This document shows, piece after piece, positions 18,487 through 28,497 of a stretch of DNA of 64,000 nucleotides (position 1 is its first letter; the number at the start of each line of letters is the position of its first letter). A program made the translations under genes and the position numbers. The DNA is taken from contig NZ_JAADZV010000009.1 in assembly GCF_010645075.1 (NCBI RefSeq), positions 62,001-126,000 on the forward strand, given 5' to 3'. The notes beneath the pieces were generated by a model that was not told the DNA's origin, ran no database searches, and saw only the letters and a list, made by a program, of their open reading frames with translations. This DNA comes from Flavobacterium limi (GTDB taxonomy: Bacteria > Bacteroidota > Bacteroidia > Flavobacteriales > Flavobacteriaceae).

Positions 18487-21400
18487 ATGAAAAAAATTCT
18501 ACATGCCTTACTGCTGTTCCTGGCCATCGCAGGATACTCGCAGGAAACCCGAACAATTACGGGAATAATACAGGACGAAAGTGACAAGTCCCCAATTCCG
18601 GGAGCTTCTATTTTTGTCGAAAACAATTCGATTTCCAATAAAACTTCAATGGCAGGAATTATCGAGAGTTCAACTATCGGAACTACTACCGATTTTGACG
18701 GTAAATTTCAATTAAAAATAGCCAAAAATGTAACCTCCCTGAGAGTAACTTTTATGGGATATGTATCCTATACATTAGACCTTTCTGCCCAAAGGGATTA
18801 TACTATTAACTTAAAATCTGAAACTGCAAAACTTCAGGAGGTTGTAGTAACAGGTTACCAAAAAATTGAGAAAAGAAAACTTACTGCAGCGGTTTCTAAG
18901 ATCGACATGGCCGCCATCCAGCAGACAGGGGTTTCCAGTATCGACCAGTTATTGGTAGGTCAAATTGCCGGGGTTGCTGTAAGTACGCCATCCGGAGCAC
19001 CTGGAGCACCAGCCAAAATTAGAATCAGGGGTACAGCTTCTCTTAGCGGTACACAAGATCCGTTATGGGTACTTGATGGTCTGCCTTTAGAAGGAAATGA
19101 AGTTCCTAAAAATTACGACAAAGACAATATCGATTTATTGAACAACTACTCTATCGCTGGTTTAAACCCGGATGATATTAAAGATATTACCATTTTAAAA
19201 GATGCCGCTGCGACTGCTATTTACGGAGCACGTGCTGCAAATGGTGTAATCGTTGTGACTACTAAAAAAGGTAAATCCGGTAAAATGGTAGTTAGTTTTA
19301 ATACTAACGTATTTATTACGCAAAGACCTGATTTCTCTAAATTAAATTTAATGAATGCAAGCCAAAAAGTTGATTTAGAACTTGACATGGCCAGCCGCGC
19401 TGATTTAACATACAGAGACAACGTTGGAGAAATTTCCCGCATCCTTAACGGTTCAAATGAGTTGGCAGCTTACAGATCTGGTGGATTTTCTGCTTTAAGC
19501 CCTGCTACACAGCAATCAATCAACAACTTAAGAAACAACAACACAAACTGGGGCAACTTAATTTACCAAAATGCAGTAAACACGCAGCACGGTCTAAGTT
19601 TATCAGGTGGAGGTGAAAAGTCTGACTACTATTTCTCTTTAGGTTATTTTGATGAAAAAGGAACTACTATCGGAACTGGTTTCAAACGTTACAATTTAAC
19701 TTTGAAAAACAATTTCGAGATTACAGATAAATTCAAAGTTGGAGTTGGAATCTTTGGTTCAGAAAGCAAAACGACATCTTACTTAACAGATACAGACGCA
19801 TATACAAACCCAAGTAACTATTCAAGAAACGTAAATCCATATCTGACTCCATACAATGCTGATGGCAGTTATAAATATGATCAGGATATTGCCGGATACT
19901 CTGAGCGATATGTTCCTTTTAATATTTTAGAAGAAAGAGAAAACACTTCTTACGATTTAAAAACAAGAGCTGTAAAAGCTTTATTAGACGCTGAATATAA
20001 AATCACAAGAGATTTAAAAGCAACATCTCAATTAGGTTTACAATTAGACAATACATCCAGCGAAAAATTTGCGGATAAAGACACTTATTATACCAGAAAA
20101 GAAAAAGAGAGATCCCGATACTTTACAAATGGGGCATACAACTATTTCTTACCAGAGGGAGGTATTATTCAAAATGGAAACACTGACTTTTTCCAATACA
20201 ATCTAAAAACAATGGTGAATTACTCTAAAACTTTTGGAGAAAAACACGAAGTTGAGGCTATGGTTGGTAATGAGTTAAGAAGAAATTATGCAACTACTGT
20301 ATCAACAAAAGGTTTTGGATTTGATAAAAACACTTTGACTACTAAGCCAATTATGTTTCCAAACAGTTCTTTTGCTAATAATGACATATACAAAACGTAT
20401 CAGAAATCTGAAAACGAAAATGCTTTTGCTTCCTTTTTTGCTACAGCTTCTTATACTTACAACAGAAAGTACAGTGTATTTGGAAGTGTGAGATATGATG
20501 GTTCAGATTTATTTGGTGTAGATCCAAAATACAAGTACCTGCCGCTTTGGTCAACTTCTGCTTCATGGACTGTTTCTGAAGAAGATTTCTTAAAAGATAA
20601 CTTAACACTTTCTAACTTAAGATTACGTGCTTCTTACGGTTTACAAGGTAATATTGATAAAAACACTTCTCCTTTTGTAGTGGGAAGATACGGTAATGCA
20701 ACAATTTTACCTGGACAGACAGAACAAACCATTTCTGTTGAAAATCCGCCAAATGACAAATTACGTTGGGAAAAAACTACTAATACCAACTTAGGTATGG
20801 ATCTTGGCTTATTCAACAACCGTATCAGCATTGTAACTGATTTTTACGGAAGAAAAAGTACTGACTTAATTGGTTTAAGAGCAGTTCCATTCGAAAACGG
20901 TTTTGAATACAGCAACATGAACTGGGCACAAGTAACCAATAAAGGGTATGAAATTACTTTGTCTACAAGAAACATTGACCTTCCAAACTTCAAATGGAAT
21001 ACGAGCATTAACTTTTCTCATAACAAAAGTAATGTAGACAGAATTGAAGTACGTGATACTGATTTACTTCCAAGCAGAGAAGGACTTCCTGTAAATGCAG
21101 TTTTTGGATTAAGAACAAACGGCATAGACGAAAATGGTTATCCTTTATTTGTTAATAAAAACGGTGAAACAGTAAATGCTCAGACTTTCTTCAAATTATA
21201 CGATCCTTATGCTGATTTCTTCCCTGGTGAACTTACAGAATCTTCTTTAACCCCGACTGAGTATAGAGATTTGTTTGTTTATTTAGGCGACAGAGATCCT
21301 AAATTCACCGGAGGTATTACCAATACAATTAAAGTACATAATTTTGATTTTACAGTTGCTGCAGCATTTAATCTGAAACAAACTGTTGTAAAAACACCTC

Positions 21401-21825
21401 CGTACAGCGGAACTGAAGTAGACAGAGGACAGAATTACTCTACTGATATTTTGAATGCGTGGTCACCAACCAATACTTCTTCTAATTTGCCAGGAATTAC
21501 AGGTAAAGATTCCGGAACCGGAGATTCATGGATGGCATATCAATGGTTCTCATCAGCTACTCCGTTAAACTGGAATAATTATTTAGATACATGGGTTAGC
21601 GAAATGAGCTATATGAGACTGAGCAGTATGCGTTTAGGTTATACATTCCCTAAAGCATTTACAGATCACATCAACATTCAAAGCATCAGATTTAATGTTG
21701 AAGCAAGAAACTTATTTGTAATCAGTTCTGACTTTAAAGGATATTTTGATCCTGAAACTTACGGAAATATTTATGCACAGCCAGTTCCAAAATCATTCAC
21801 TATTGGATGTAATGTAACTTTCTAA
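18487..21825 (+). CDS. SusC/RagA family TonB-dependent outer-membrane transporter
   Basis: This 1112-residue protein has a signal peptide (MKKILHALLLFLAIAGYSQE), an N-terminal carboxypeptidase-regulatory-like domain (about 22-110) and a TonB box region EVVVTGYQKIEKRK. The plug domain has IRIRGTASLSGTQDPLWVLD and a TTKKGKSG end, and a long beta-barrel finishes in FTIGCNVTF. The regulatory-like domain carries about 15 extra residues (around KTSMAGIIESS) between its usual GASIFV and GTTTDFDGKF strands. It works with the SusD lipoprotein 12 bp downstream to import oligomers. The context with a secreted protease favours peptides over glycans. Confidence 0.95.
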   Translation: MKKILHALLLFLAIAGYSQETRTITGIIQDESDKSPIPGASIFVENNSISNKTSMAGIIESSTIGTTTDFDGKFQLKIAKNVTSLRVTFMGYVSYTLDLSAQRDYTINLKSETAKLQEVVVTGYQKIEKRKLTAAVSKIDMAAIQQTGVSSIDQLLVGQIAGVAVSTPSGAPGAPAKIRIRGTASLSGTQDPLWVLDGLPLEGNEVPKNYDKDNIDLLNNYSIAGLNPDDIKDITILKDAAATAIYGARAANGVIVVTTKKGKSGKMVVSFNTNVFITQRPDFSKLNLMNASQKVDLELDMASRADLTYRDNVGEISRILNGSNELAAYRSGGFSALSPATQQSINNLRNNNTNWGNLIYQNAVNTQHGLSLSGGGEKSDYYFSLGYFDEKGTTIGTGFKRYNLTLKNNFEITDKFKVGVGIFGSESKTTSYLTDTDAYTNPSNYSRNVNPYLTPYNADGSYKYDQDIAGYSERYVPFNILEERENTSYDLKTRAVKALLDAEYKITRDLKATSQLGLQLDNTSSEKFADKDTYYTRKEKERSRYFTNGAYNYFLPEGGIIQNGNTDFFQYNLKTMVNYSKTFGEKHEVEAMVGNELRRNYATTVSTKGFGFDKNTLTTKPIMFPNSSFANNDIYKTYQKSENENAFASFFATASYTYNRKYSVFGSVRYDGSDLFGVDPKYKYLPLWSTSASWTVSEEDFLKDNLTLSNLRLRASYGLQGNIDKNTSPFVVGRYGNATILPGQTEQTISVENPPNDKLRWEKTTNTNLGMDLGLFNNRISIVTDFYGRKSTDLIGLRAVPFENGFEYSNMNWAQVTNKGYEITLSTRNIDLPNFKWNTSINFSHNKSNVDRIEVRDTDLLPSREGLPVNAVFGLRTNGIDENGYPLFVNKNGETVNAQTFFKLYDPYADFFPGELTESSLTPTEYRDLFVYLGDRDPKFTGGITNTIKVHNFDFTVAAAFNLKQTVVKTPPYSGTEVDRGQNYSTDILNAWSPTNTSSNLPGITGKDSGTGDSWMAYQWFSSATPLNWNNYLDTWVSEMSYMRLSSMRLGYTFPKAFTDHINIQSIRFNVEARNLFVISSDFKGYFDPETYGNIYAQPVPKSFTIGCNVTF

Positions 21826-21836
21826 TACAATTAAAG

Positions 21837-23156
21837 ATGAAAAAAATCTCAAAATACATATTACTTTTTGCTGCGGCCACTGCAGTAACAAGCTGCGATG
21901 AATATCTGGATATAACACCTGTTGGACGTGTTATTCCAGAAACACAAGAACAATTTCGTGCAGTATTAACAACAGGATATTCAAAATACCCGGAACACAA
22001 AGCATTGACTACACTTCGTACAGACGAATTGACTTTGAATGAGTTTAGTGACGATGTCAATATCTACAAAGACATTTTTACCTGGAAAGATTCTAATCCG
22101 GACCGTATCACAAGAGATTTCCAGTATCAGGAGTTATATAATGTAATTTTCTATACGAATGTGGTGATCAATGAAGCATCAAAAAAAATAGCTTCATCTG
22201 AAGAAAGAAATCAATTAATTGGAGAAGCTTATGCTTTAAGAGCAATGGCTTATTTTGATTTGGTTAACCTTTTCGGAAAACCTTACAACGCTGCAACAGC
22301 TGCTTCAGACAAAGGAGTTCCATTGGCTTTAGAAATTGACTTAGAGCAGGCTTTTGTTCCTCAAAGTGTTGAAGTAATTTACAATCAGATTATTGCTGAT
22401 ACTCAGGAAGCTGAAAAACTAATCAATCTAAATTCACAAACAAAAGGGTTAAATTATCGTTTTTCAAAAGTTGCATTATACAGCTTAGAAAGCCGTGTTT
22501 ATTTACACCAACAGCAATGGCAGAAATCTTTAGATGCTGCAAATAAAGCGCTGGCAATCAACAACAATCTGGTTGATTTAAAAGCTACTTCTTTTTTTGC
22601 AACAAAATACGACTCAAAAGAATCTATTTTAGCTTTAGAAGATGGATACATTAACAGATTAAAGGCAGCTACTTACGCTTCGCCTGAATTAGTTGCTGCT
22701 TATAACAAAACAGCTGATTTACGTTTTCCTCTTTACTTTTTAGCAAGTGGAAGCCGTTTCAGAATTCAAAAAGGTGGTAACGATGACCAAAAATGTACTT
22801 TCAGAACTTCTGAATTGTATTTAACTAAAGCTGAAGCTTCTTTAAAACTTAATAATGCTGGTGATGCAAAAACTACGATTTTGAATTTCATCCAAAACAG
22901 ATATTCTGCAGCCGGATATACGCAGCTTGAAAGTGAAGTTAATGCAATGAATGCAATAGACCTGACAAACTTCATTTTGGCAGAAAGACAGCGTGAATTC
23001 GCGGTTGAAGGACACCGTTGGCTTGATTTGAGAAGAACAAATCAAAAACAAATCGTTCACCCATTTAACGGTGACACTTATACATTGATACAAAATGATC
23101 CGCGTTATACGATTATCTATCCGGCAAGCGCGAGATTAAACAATCCCAATCTATAA
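21837..23156 (+). CDS. RagB/SusD family nutrient-binding outer-membrane lipoprotein
   Basis: This 439-residue partner of the upstream SusC has a lipobox in AVTSCDEYLDI (Cys about 19). A helical TPR-like scaffold follows, including ALRAMAYFDLVNLFGKPYN, and the closing motif LAERQREFAVEGHRWLDLRR is characteristic of the family. It caps the SusC barrel on the cell surface and captures ligand. A strong terminator 22 bp downstream ends the operon. Confidence 0.95.
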   Translation: MKKISKYILLFAAATAVTSCDEYLDITPVGRVIPETQEQFRAVLTTGYSKYPEHKALTTLRTDELTLNEFSDDVNIYKDIFTWKDSNPDRITRDFQYQELYNVIFYTNVVINEASKKIASSEERNQLIGEAYALRAMAYFDLVNLFGKPYNAATAASDKGVPLALEIDLEQAFVPQSVEVIYNQIIADTQEAEKLINLNSQTKGLNYRFSKVALYSLESRVYLHQQQWQKSLDAANKALAINNNLVDLKATSFFATKYDSKESILALEDGYINRLKAATYASPELVAAYNKTADLRFPLYFLASGSRFRIQKGGNDDQKCTFRTSELYLTKAEASLKLNNAGDAKTTILNFIQNRYSAAGYTQLESEVNAMNAIDLTNFILAERQREFAVEGHRWLDLRRTNQKQIVHPFNGDTYTLIQNDPRYTIIYPASARLNNPNL

Positions 23157-23177
23157 TTACCTATTATTGTTTTTTGC

Positions 23178-23210
23178 AAAAGGGTCCAGTTTTAAAACTG
23201 GGCCTTTTTT
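23178..23210 (+). terminator. Intrinsic terminator of the zincin-SusC-SusD operon
   Basis: Stem AAAGGGTCCAGTTTT / AAAACTGGGCCTTT with one mismatch and a T-run. Confidence 0.9.
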
Positions 23211-23334
23211 GTTAATTTAAAATAAATAAAAATATTTCGCCTTTAAATAATTATAAACCCGAACTAAATATATTTGCAAAAAATTAAAAGCAGCTTCTTA
23301 GGATTGCAGCTTCAGTAACTTTACTTTCAAAAGA

Positions 23335-24099
23335 ATGAAAATTGCCATTGTTGAAGATGAATATCTTGCATCAAGTTATTTACAATCCATTTTAGAGCAG
23401 CAGGACATTTTACAAATAGCTAGGACTACCGTTTTAAAATCTGTAAAAGAGGCCGTTGCGTTTTTTAACGAAAACAATGTCGATTTAGCTTTTATGGACA
23501 TTCATCTCGGTGACGGAAAAAGTCTTGAAATTTTCGAGAAAGCCACGGTTTCCTGTCCGGTTATTTTTATTACGGCATATGATTCATATGCTATTTCAGT
23601 TTTTAAGCATTTTACCATTGATTATCTTCTAAAGCCTTTTGAAGAGCAGGAACTTTTAGAAGCCTTAATCAAGTTTCAGAAAATCAAAGACAGTTTCAAC
23701 ACCGATGCAACCCTGCAGTCGCTTGTAGCAATAGAAAGTCCAGAAACATCTAAAATACAGCGCCACTTTCTCGTTAATCACGGTTACAAGCTGATTTCGA
23801 TAAATGAAACGGAAATCACTTATTTTGCCGCCTCCGGAAAACATTTGTTTATTTATGCTAAATCCGGAAATAGTTATTTATACGACAATACCCTTACAGA
23901 TATAATCCACTCTCTGGATCCTTTTTTATTCTTTAAAGTAAACCGAAAATATATCGTAAGCAGAAATATCATCAAGGAAGTTGTAAAACATTCCAATCAG
24001 AAAATCGAGTTGATTCTTACTGTTCCTCCCATAGAAAATGACCCAATTATCATCAGTAAGAAAGAAATAAACAATTTTAAAAACTGGCTCGACCAATAA
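23335..24099 (+). CDS. LytR/AlgR-type response regulator (LytTR domain)
   Basis: This 254-residue regulator has a receiver domain with acidic residues E8-D9, phospho-acceptor D55 in DLAFMDIHLGDG and Lys in IDYLLKPFEEQ. The C-terminal LytTR DNA-binding domain (about 145-250) carries ITYFAASGKHLFIYAKSG and FFKVNRKYIVSRNII. A TATATTTG box at 23269-23276 fits the Bacteroidota -7 element. It is the likely partner of the LytS-type kinase at 14207 and probably controls the operon between them; that pairing is inferred from context. Confidence 0.92.
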   Translation: MKIAIVEDEYLASSYLQSILEQQDILQIARTTVLKSVKEAVAFFNENNVDLAFMDIHLGDGKSLEIFEKATVSCPVIFITAYDSYAISVFKHFTIDYLLKPFEEQELLEALIKFQKIKDSFNTDATLQSLVAIESPETSKIQRHFLVNHGYKLISINETEITYFAASGKHLFIYAKSGNSYLYDNTLTDIIHSLDPFLFFKVNRKYIVSRNIIKEVVKHSNQKIELILTVPPIENDPIIISKKEINNFKNWLDQ

Positions 24100-24321
24100 A
24101 ATCAGGCATTTCAATTGAAAAAATACATTCAGGAATACTGAAAAAGCTGCAATAATTGTTAATTTATAACTTTTAGCTAACTAAAACATCCTTATATTCT
24201 TTTTAAAAGTTAAAAAAGCGTTATAAGAATCATAAATTTCATACTTCATAATCAACCAGATAGCTTTTTTTTCATTGAAATTGTATCTTTGAGATAACTA
24301 GAATTTCAAATGTAAAAGAAC

Positions 24322-24906
24322 ATGCCACAGATTAGATTTTATCCAAATGAAGAATTCAAAGAAATAGATATTAATGAGTCCTTACAATTTAGATATGCCA
24401 TTTCAAACAAAGGAAGACTGATTAGCTTTACAGATGAGATACAAAACGGACGCCTTTTAAAAGGAGGTTTGAGCGATGGATATCCTACGTTTCGTTTCAA
24501 AATCAGACAAGATGATAAAATAGTCAATAAATACCTCTTCCTTTACAAATTAGTTGCCCAGTATTTTATTCCGAAACAATCTGAAGATCAGACTTACGTA
24601 CTTCATTTAGATTATATACGCAACAATGATGATGTCAACAACCTGCGCTGGGCCACCAGAGAAGAAATGATAGCCCACAGCCGTAAAAGTCCGCACGTCA
24701 TTCAGGCTAAAAAAAACCTCATTGAACACAACATAAAATCAGACGGCAGAAAACTGACTACTACCAAAGTCATGCTGATCAAAAAAATATTAGCCCGCCC
24801 CGAACAAAAAACAAGACTTAAAATGATTGCCAAACAATTCGGTGTCAGCGAAATGCAGATTAGACGTATTGCCAGCGGGGAAAACTGGGGACATGTAAAA
24901 ATTTAA
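24322..24906 (+). CDS. NUMOD4/HNH-like protein with C-terminal helix-turn-helix
   Basis: This 194-residue protein has an N-terminal NUMOD4-like segment (FRYAISNKGRLISFTDE) and an HNH_3-like core (about 78-115), LYKLVAQYFIPK followed by LHLDYIRNNDDVNNLRWAT. The first His and the Asn residues of the HNH fold are present, but the usual final His of the ββα-metal motif is not obvious. The C-terminal 60 residues form a probable HTH (IAKQFGVSEMQIRRIASGE). Such proteins derive from homing endonucleases and may now act as DNA-binding regulators. It stands alone upstream of lpdA. A TATCTTTG box at 24284-24291 is a candidate promoter element. Nuclease activity is uncertain. Confidence 0.7.
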   Translation: MPQIRFYPNEEFKEIDINESLQFRYAISNKGRLISFTDEIQNGRLLKGGLSDGYPTFRFKIRQDDKIVNKYLFLYKLVAQYFIPKQSEDQTYVLHLDYIRNNDDVNNLRWATREEMIAHSRKSPHVIQAKKNLIEHNIKSDGRKLTTTKVMLIKKILARPEQKTRLKMIAKQFGVSEMQIRRIASGENWGHVKI

Positions 24907-24947
24907 TGATCAATTGTTAATGGTAAATTATTAATGATACCGCACTA

Positions 24948-24991
24948 AACAAAGTCTAAGAGATGTAAAAGTTCCTGGGCTTTGTTTTTTT
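24948..24991 (+). terminator. Intrinsic terminator; rest of gap to lpdA holds no gene
   Basis: Stem AACAAAGTC / GGCTTTGTT with a 22-base loop and an 8-base T-run. The remaining gap to 25240 has AT-rich near-tandem units of the type TTCATAATTCA (25036-25072) and no open frame that I can support. Confidence 0.75.
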
Positions 24992-25240
24992 TGGAAGCAC
25001 TTCGTTTTTCAGATTTATTTTCAAAATTTCAATTTATAGTTCATAATTCATAATTTACAATTCACAATTCCCTTATTTTCTGTGAAAAGATTAAAATTTC
25101 CAATGGTAAAAACAATTTTACAAGTGTTTTTTAAAATAAATCCTTAAATTCGCAGGCACAAATAATCGTGAATTATTGGAATTGAGTTTCGAAAAAAATA
25201 ACCCTTAATTTCAATAGTAAAACTAAAAAGCAAAAATAAA

Positions 25241-26629
25241 ATGAAATACGACGTTATTGTTTTAGGAAGTGGTCCGGGCGGATATGTAACAGCCATCAGA
25301 GCATCACAATTAGGCTTTAAAGTAGCCGTAGTTGAAAAAGAAAACTTAGGTGGTGTATGCTTAAACTGGGGATGTATCCCAACAAAAGCATTACTAAAAT
25401 CGGCTCAGGTTTTTGATTATTTAAAACATGCTTCTGATTACGGATTAACAGTTTCTGAATTCGATAAAGATTTCCCGGCAGTTATCCAACGCAGCCGTGG
25501 TGTTGCAGAAGGAATGAGCAAAGGAGTTACTTTCCTGATGAAAAAAAACAAAATCGACGTTATTGAAGGTTTCGGAAAATTGAAACCGGGAAAAAAACTT
25601 GACGTTACAGATAAAGACAATAAAGTTACAGAATACAGCGCTGATCACATTATCATCGCAACAGGTGCCCGTTCACGCGAATTACCAAACCTGCCTCAGG
25701 ATGGTGTAAAAGTAATTGGGTACCGTCAGGCAATGACGTTGCCAACACAGCCAAAATCTATGATTATTGTAGGTTCTGGAGCAATTGGAGTTGAGTTTGC
25801 ACATTTCTACAACTCAATGGGAACTGAGGTTACTATCGTAGAATTCATGCCAAACGTTGTACCGGTAGAAGACGAAGATATCTCAAAACAATTTGAAAAA
25901 TCTTTGAAAAAAGCAGGTATCAAAGTAATGACTAATTCTTCTGTTGAGAAATTAGATACTTCAGGAGCTGGTGTAAAAGCAACTGTAAAAACAGCTAAAG
26001 GAGAAGAAATCCTTGAAGCAGACATCGTACTTTCTGCAGTTGGAATCAAAACAAACATCGAAAATATCGGTTTAGAAGAAGTGGGTATTGCTGTAGACCG
26101 TGATAAAATCTTAGTAAATGCTTTCAATGCAACTAACATTCCTGGTTACTACGCCATTGGTGATGTTACTCCGGGTCAGGCTTTGGCTCACGTAGCTTCT
26201 GCTGAGGGAATCAACTGTGTGGAGAAAATTAAAGGACTACACGTAGATCCAATCGATTACGGAAACGTTCCGGGTTGTACGTATGCAACTCCAGAAATCG
26301 CTTCTGTAGGTTTAACAGAAAAACAGGCTAAAGAAAAAGGATACGAATTAAAAATTGGTAAATTCCCGTTCTCTGCTTCAGGAAAAGCAAAAGCTGCCGG
26401 AAATGCTGACGGATTCGTGAAAGTAATCTTCGATGCGAAATACGGAGAATGGTTAGGATGCCACATGATTGGTGCCGGAGTTACTGATATGATTGCTGAA
26501 GCAGTTGTAGCCCGTAAACTTGAAACTACAGGTCATGAAATCTTAAAATCAATCCACCCTCACCCAACCATGAGCGAGGCAGTTATGGAAGCCGTTGCAG
26601 ATGCTTACGGCGAAGTAATTCACTTGTAA
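25241..26629 (+). CDS. lpdA: Dihydrolipoyl dehydrogenase
   Basis: This 462-residue flavoprotein is the E3 component of pyruvate and 2-oxoacid dehydrogenase complexes and reoxidises lipoamide with NAD+. It carries the FAD-binding motif VLGSGPGGYVTAIRA, the redox disulfide in GGVCLNWGCIPTKAL, an NAD-binding Rossmann motif IIVGSGAIGVEFAHF, the second FAD contact YYAIGDVTPGQALAHVA, and the active-site His-Glu dyad in IHPHPTMSEAVMEA. The length is typical. It stands alone with its own terminator downstream. Confidence 0.97.
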   Translation: MKYDVIVLGSGPGGYVTAIRASQLGFKVAVVEKENLGGVCLNWGCIPTKALLKSAQVFDYLKHASDYGLTVSEFDKDFPAVIQRSRGVAEGMSKGVTFLMKKNKIDVIEGFGKLKPGKKLDVTDKDNKVTEYSADHIIIATGARSRELPNLPQDGVKVIGYRQAMTLPTQPKSMIIVGSGAIGVEFAHFYNSMGTEVTIVEFMPNVVPVEDEDISKQFEKSLKKAGIKVMTNSSVEKLDTSGAGVKATVKTAKGEEILEADIVLSAVGIKTNIENIGLEEVGIAVDRDKILVNAFNATNIPGYYAIGDVTPGQALAHVASAEGINCVEKIKGLHVDPIDYGNVPGCTYATPEIASVGLTEKQAKEKGYELKIGKFPFSASGKAKAAGNADGFVKVIFDAKYGEWLGCHMIGAGVTDMIAEAVVARKLETTGHEILKSIHPHPTMSEAVMEAVADAYGEVIHL

Positions 26630-26670
26630 TCAATAGCCGTTTTACGGTTACATATAATTTTCAATTTAAG

Positions 26671-26706
26671 AAATCCGGTTTGTAAAAACAAGTCGGATTT
26701 TTTTAT
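26671..26706 (+). terminator. Intrinsic terminator of lpdA
   Basis: Stem AAATCCG / CGGATTT with a loop of about 17 bases and a T-run. The same hairpin type directly precedes the dispersed repeat at all three reverse-oriented copies. Confidence 0.85.
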
Positions 26707-26905
26707 GGGCATGCCCCGCAGAAAAAGGGGGCCGGGCTATACGCTAAATCTTTTGTTCCGTTTCTCTTCACAAAAAATACCGCTGCTATCCCTCATGCGG
26801 GCATCCGGTTTCATGATTGAATTACTGTTTAAATACTAAAAGCGGCTACCAAATTAAGAGTGCTTTTGAAGATTTATAAGAAAATATCATATATTTGAGA
26901 ACAAT
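26707..26905 (-). repeat. Dispersed flavobacterial intergenic repeat, copy 2
   Basis: GGGCATGCCCCGCAGAAAAA and GGGCTATACGCTAAATCTTT are followed by ACCGCTGCTATCCCTCATGC and a tail to TATATTTGAGAA. The copy at 32.5 kb matches over this entire length with scattered changes, and the copy at 50.0 kb matches the first ~105 bp. On the reverse strand the order GGGATAGCAGCGG, ATCC, hairpin, AAAGATTTAGCG, TAGCCCGGC resembles copies 1, 5 and 6. The rest of the gap to 27017 has no gene I can support. Confidence 0.75.
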
Positions 26906-27017
26906 AAAATCTGATGTTTTTCAGACATAGCCAACCTATTTGGGGTTGATAGGTCTGGTGTCAGATATGCTTACATCTAAGCAGAAATACAAAAAAATCG
27001 AACTATAATTAATAAAC

Positions 27018-28427
27018 ATGAACATAGCAATTATTTTAGCAGTGAGTAAATATAATAACTCTGCTAATAACCTTCCCGCTTCGAAGAAAGATGGAGATAT
27101 AATAAGTGGGATTTTGCATTCTACGAAAAAATATGATAAAATATTAACAATTAATAATAACGAATCCAGTTCTGAAACAAAAGAATTGTTGAGCAATTTC
27201 TTTATCGAAAATAAAGGAATAAAAATCGAAGAACTATTTTTTTACTATTCTGGCCATGGAGAATTTACCAATGACGAATTTTACTATTTACTTTCCGATT
27301 TTGATTTAAAGAGAAAGAATCAGACTTCCCTTCAAAACAATGAAGTTGACGATTTGATTCGGACATTAAATCCCAACATCGTCGTTAAAGTTATAGATGC
27401 ATGCCAATCGGGAACGAGCTATATAAAAGAAAGTGATGTTTTAACAAAGTACTTTAATGAAACTAAAAAAGGGTTTAATAAATGCTACTTTTTAAATTCC
27501 TCCCTAAGCAATCAATCATCTTATCAGGACGATAATCTTAGCTTTTTCACTTACAGCTTTGTTCAGTCTTTGAAAGATCATCCATCTTCAGAAATTAGAT
27601 ATAAAGATATCATTGACTTTATTCTGGATGATTTTCAAGGCAATGAAGAACAAACTCCATTTTTTGTTATTCAAGCAGAACTCACAGAAAAATTTTGTGC
27701 ACTTAATGAAGACTTAAAAAATTATCTAGTAAATTTTCAAATAGAAAATAAAAGTTCAAGTAAAGAGGATAAAAAAAATCCAACATTATTAGAATTGGTA
27801 AGAAGTAATGCGAAGGAATATGTAGATAAAGAAGGTGCTTTGAAAGCAATGGAGTATTGCAAAATCCAATTCGAAAAACTAAAATTAGATCAAGAGATTG
27901 CAGAACTGTATGATGTTGAAATGCATTTTTTATTAGACCAAAATTCAATTGTTGGAATTAAAACAATTGGTAAATGGCTTAGGGATAATAAAAACGATTT
28001 TTTCGCCAAACCTTTATACTCTCAAGAATACAATGAATACAACGGAGAAGTTCATAACATTTTAAGTGGGTATAATTTTTTGGTAGACGATGCTCCTTAC
28101 ACTGCACTTATTATTGAAATTATGAGCAAATTTCCCAACCTTAAATCTTATCGTTGCAACGTTGCTTTTTTAGTTTCAAAAAAAGAAATTTCATTCTTTT
28201 ACACTGTGCTTCAGTATATAGAAGACGGATGGGATACACGGAAATTAGATATTGAAAAAATTAAGTGGACTTATAATATTTCTAAAATTGCAATTGAAAA
28301 TTCTATGATTGGAGGAATCGAAAGTGTATTTGAGACAATCAATGACCGTATTAAAGCTGATATAAATAATCAGTTTGGATTGAAAAACGAAGAAGGAGAG
28401 GAGGAATCTGATGACTTACCTTTTTAA
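27018..28427 (+). CDS. Caspase-like (peptidase C14) protein
   Basis: This 469-residue protein has an N-terminal caspase-fold domain (about 1-210) starting MNIAIILAVSKYNNSANNLP. The catalytic dyad is visible: His80 in FYYSGHGEF and Cys129 in IDACQSGTS. The C-terminal half is predicted helical, with no domain I recognise, and ends in an acidic tail (EGEEESDDLPF). Bacterial metacaspases and caspase-HetF proteases often act as effectors in conflict or cell-death systems, with a sensor module in the partner or C-terminus. No obvious partner adjoins it, and it lies in the accessory stretch between two repeat copies. The defence role is an inference. Confidence 0.82.
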   Translation: MNIAIILAVSKYNNSANNLPASKKDGDIISGILHSTKKYDKILTINNNESSSETKELLSNFFIENKGIKIEELFFYYSGHGEFTNDEFYYLLSDFDLKRKNQTSLQNNEVDDLIRTLNPNIVVKVIDACQSGTSYIKESDVLTKYFNETKKGFNKCYFLNSSLSNQSSYQDDNLSFFTYSFVQSLKDHPSSEIRYKDIIDFILDDFQGNEEQTPFFVIQAELTEKFCALNEDLKNYLVNFQIENKSSSKEDKKNPTLLELVRSNAKEYVDKEGALKAMEYCKIQFEKLKLDQEIAELYDVEMHFLLDQNSIVGIKTIGKWLRDNKNDFFAKPLYSQEYNEYNGEVHNILSGYNFLVDDAPYTALIIEIMSKFPNLKSYRCNVAFLVSKKEISFFYTVLQYIEDGWDTRKLDIEKIKWTYNISKIAIENSMIGGIESVFETINDRIKADINNQFGLKNEEGEEESDDLPF

Positions 28428-28497
28428 AAAATTAAGTGTACCTACTACTGATAATCGAAAGTTTCCAGATAGCTCAGATATATCTTCCGGTTCTATA

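Noticed and set aside
18314..18556. 80-residue reverse-strand frame across the zincin/SusC junction
   Set aside because: It overlaps two well-supported genes in antisense and has no recognisable feature.
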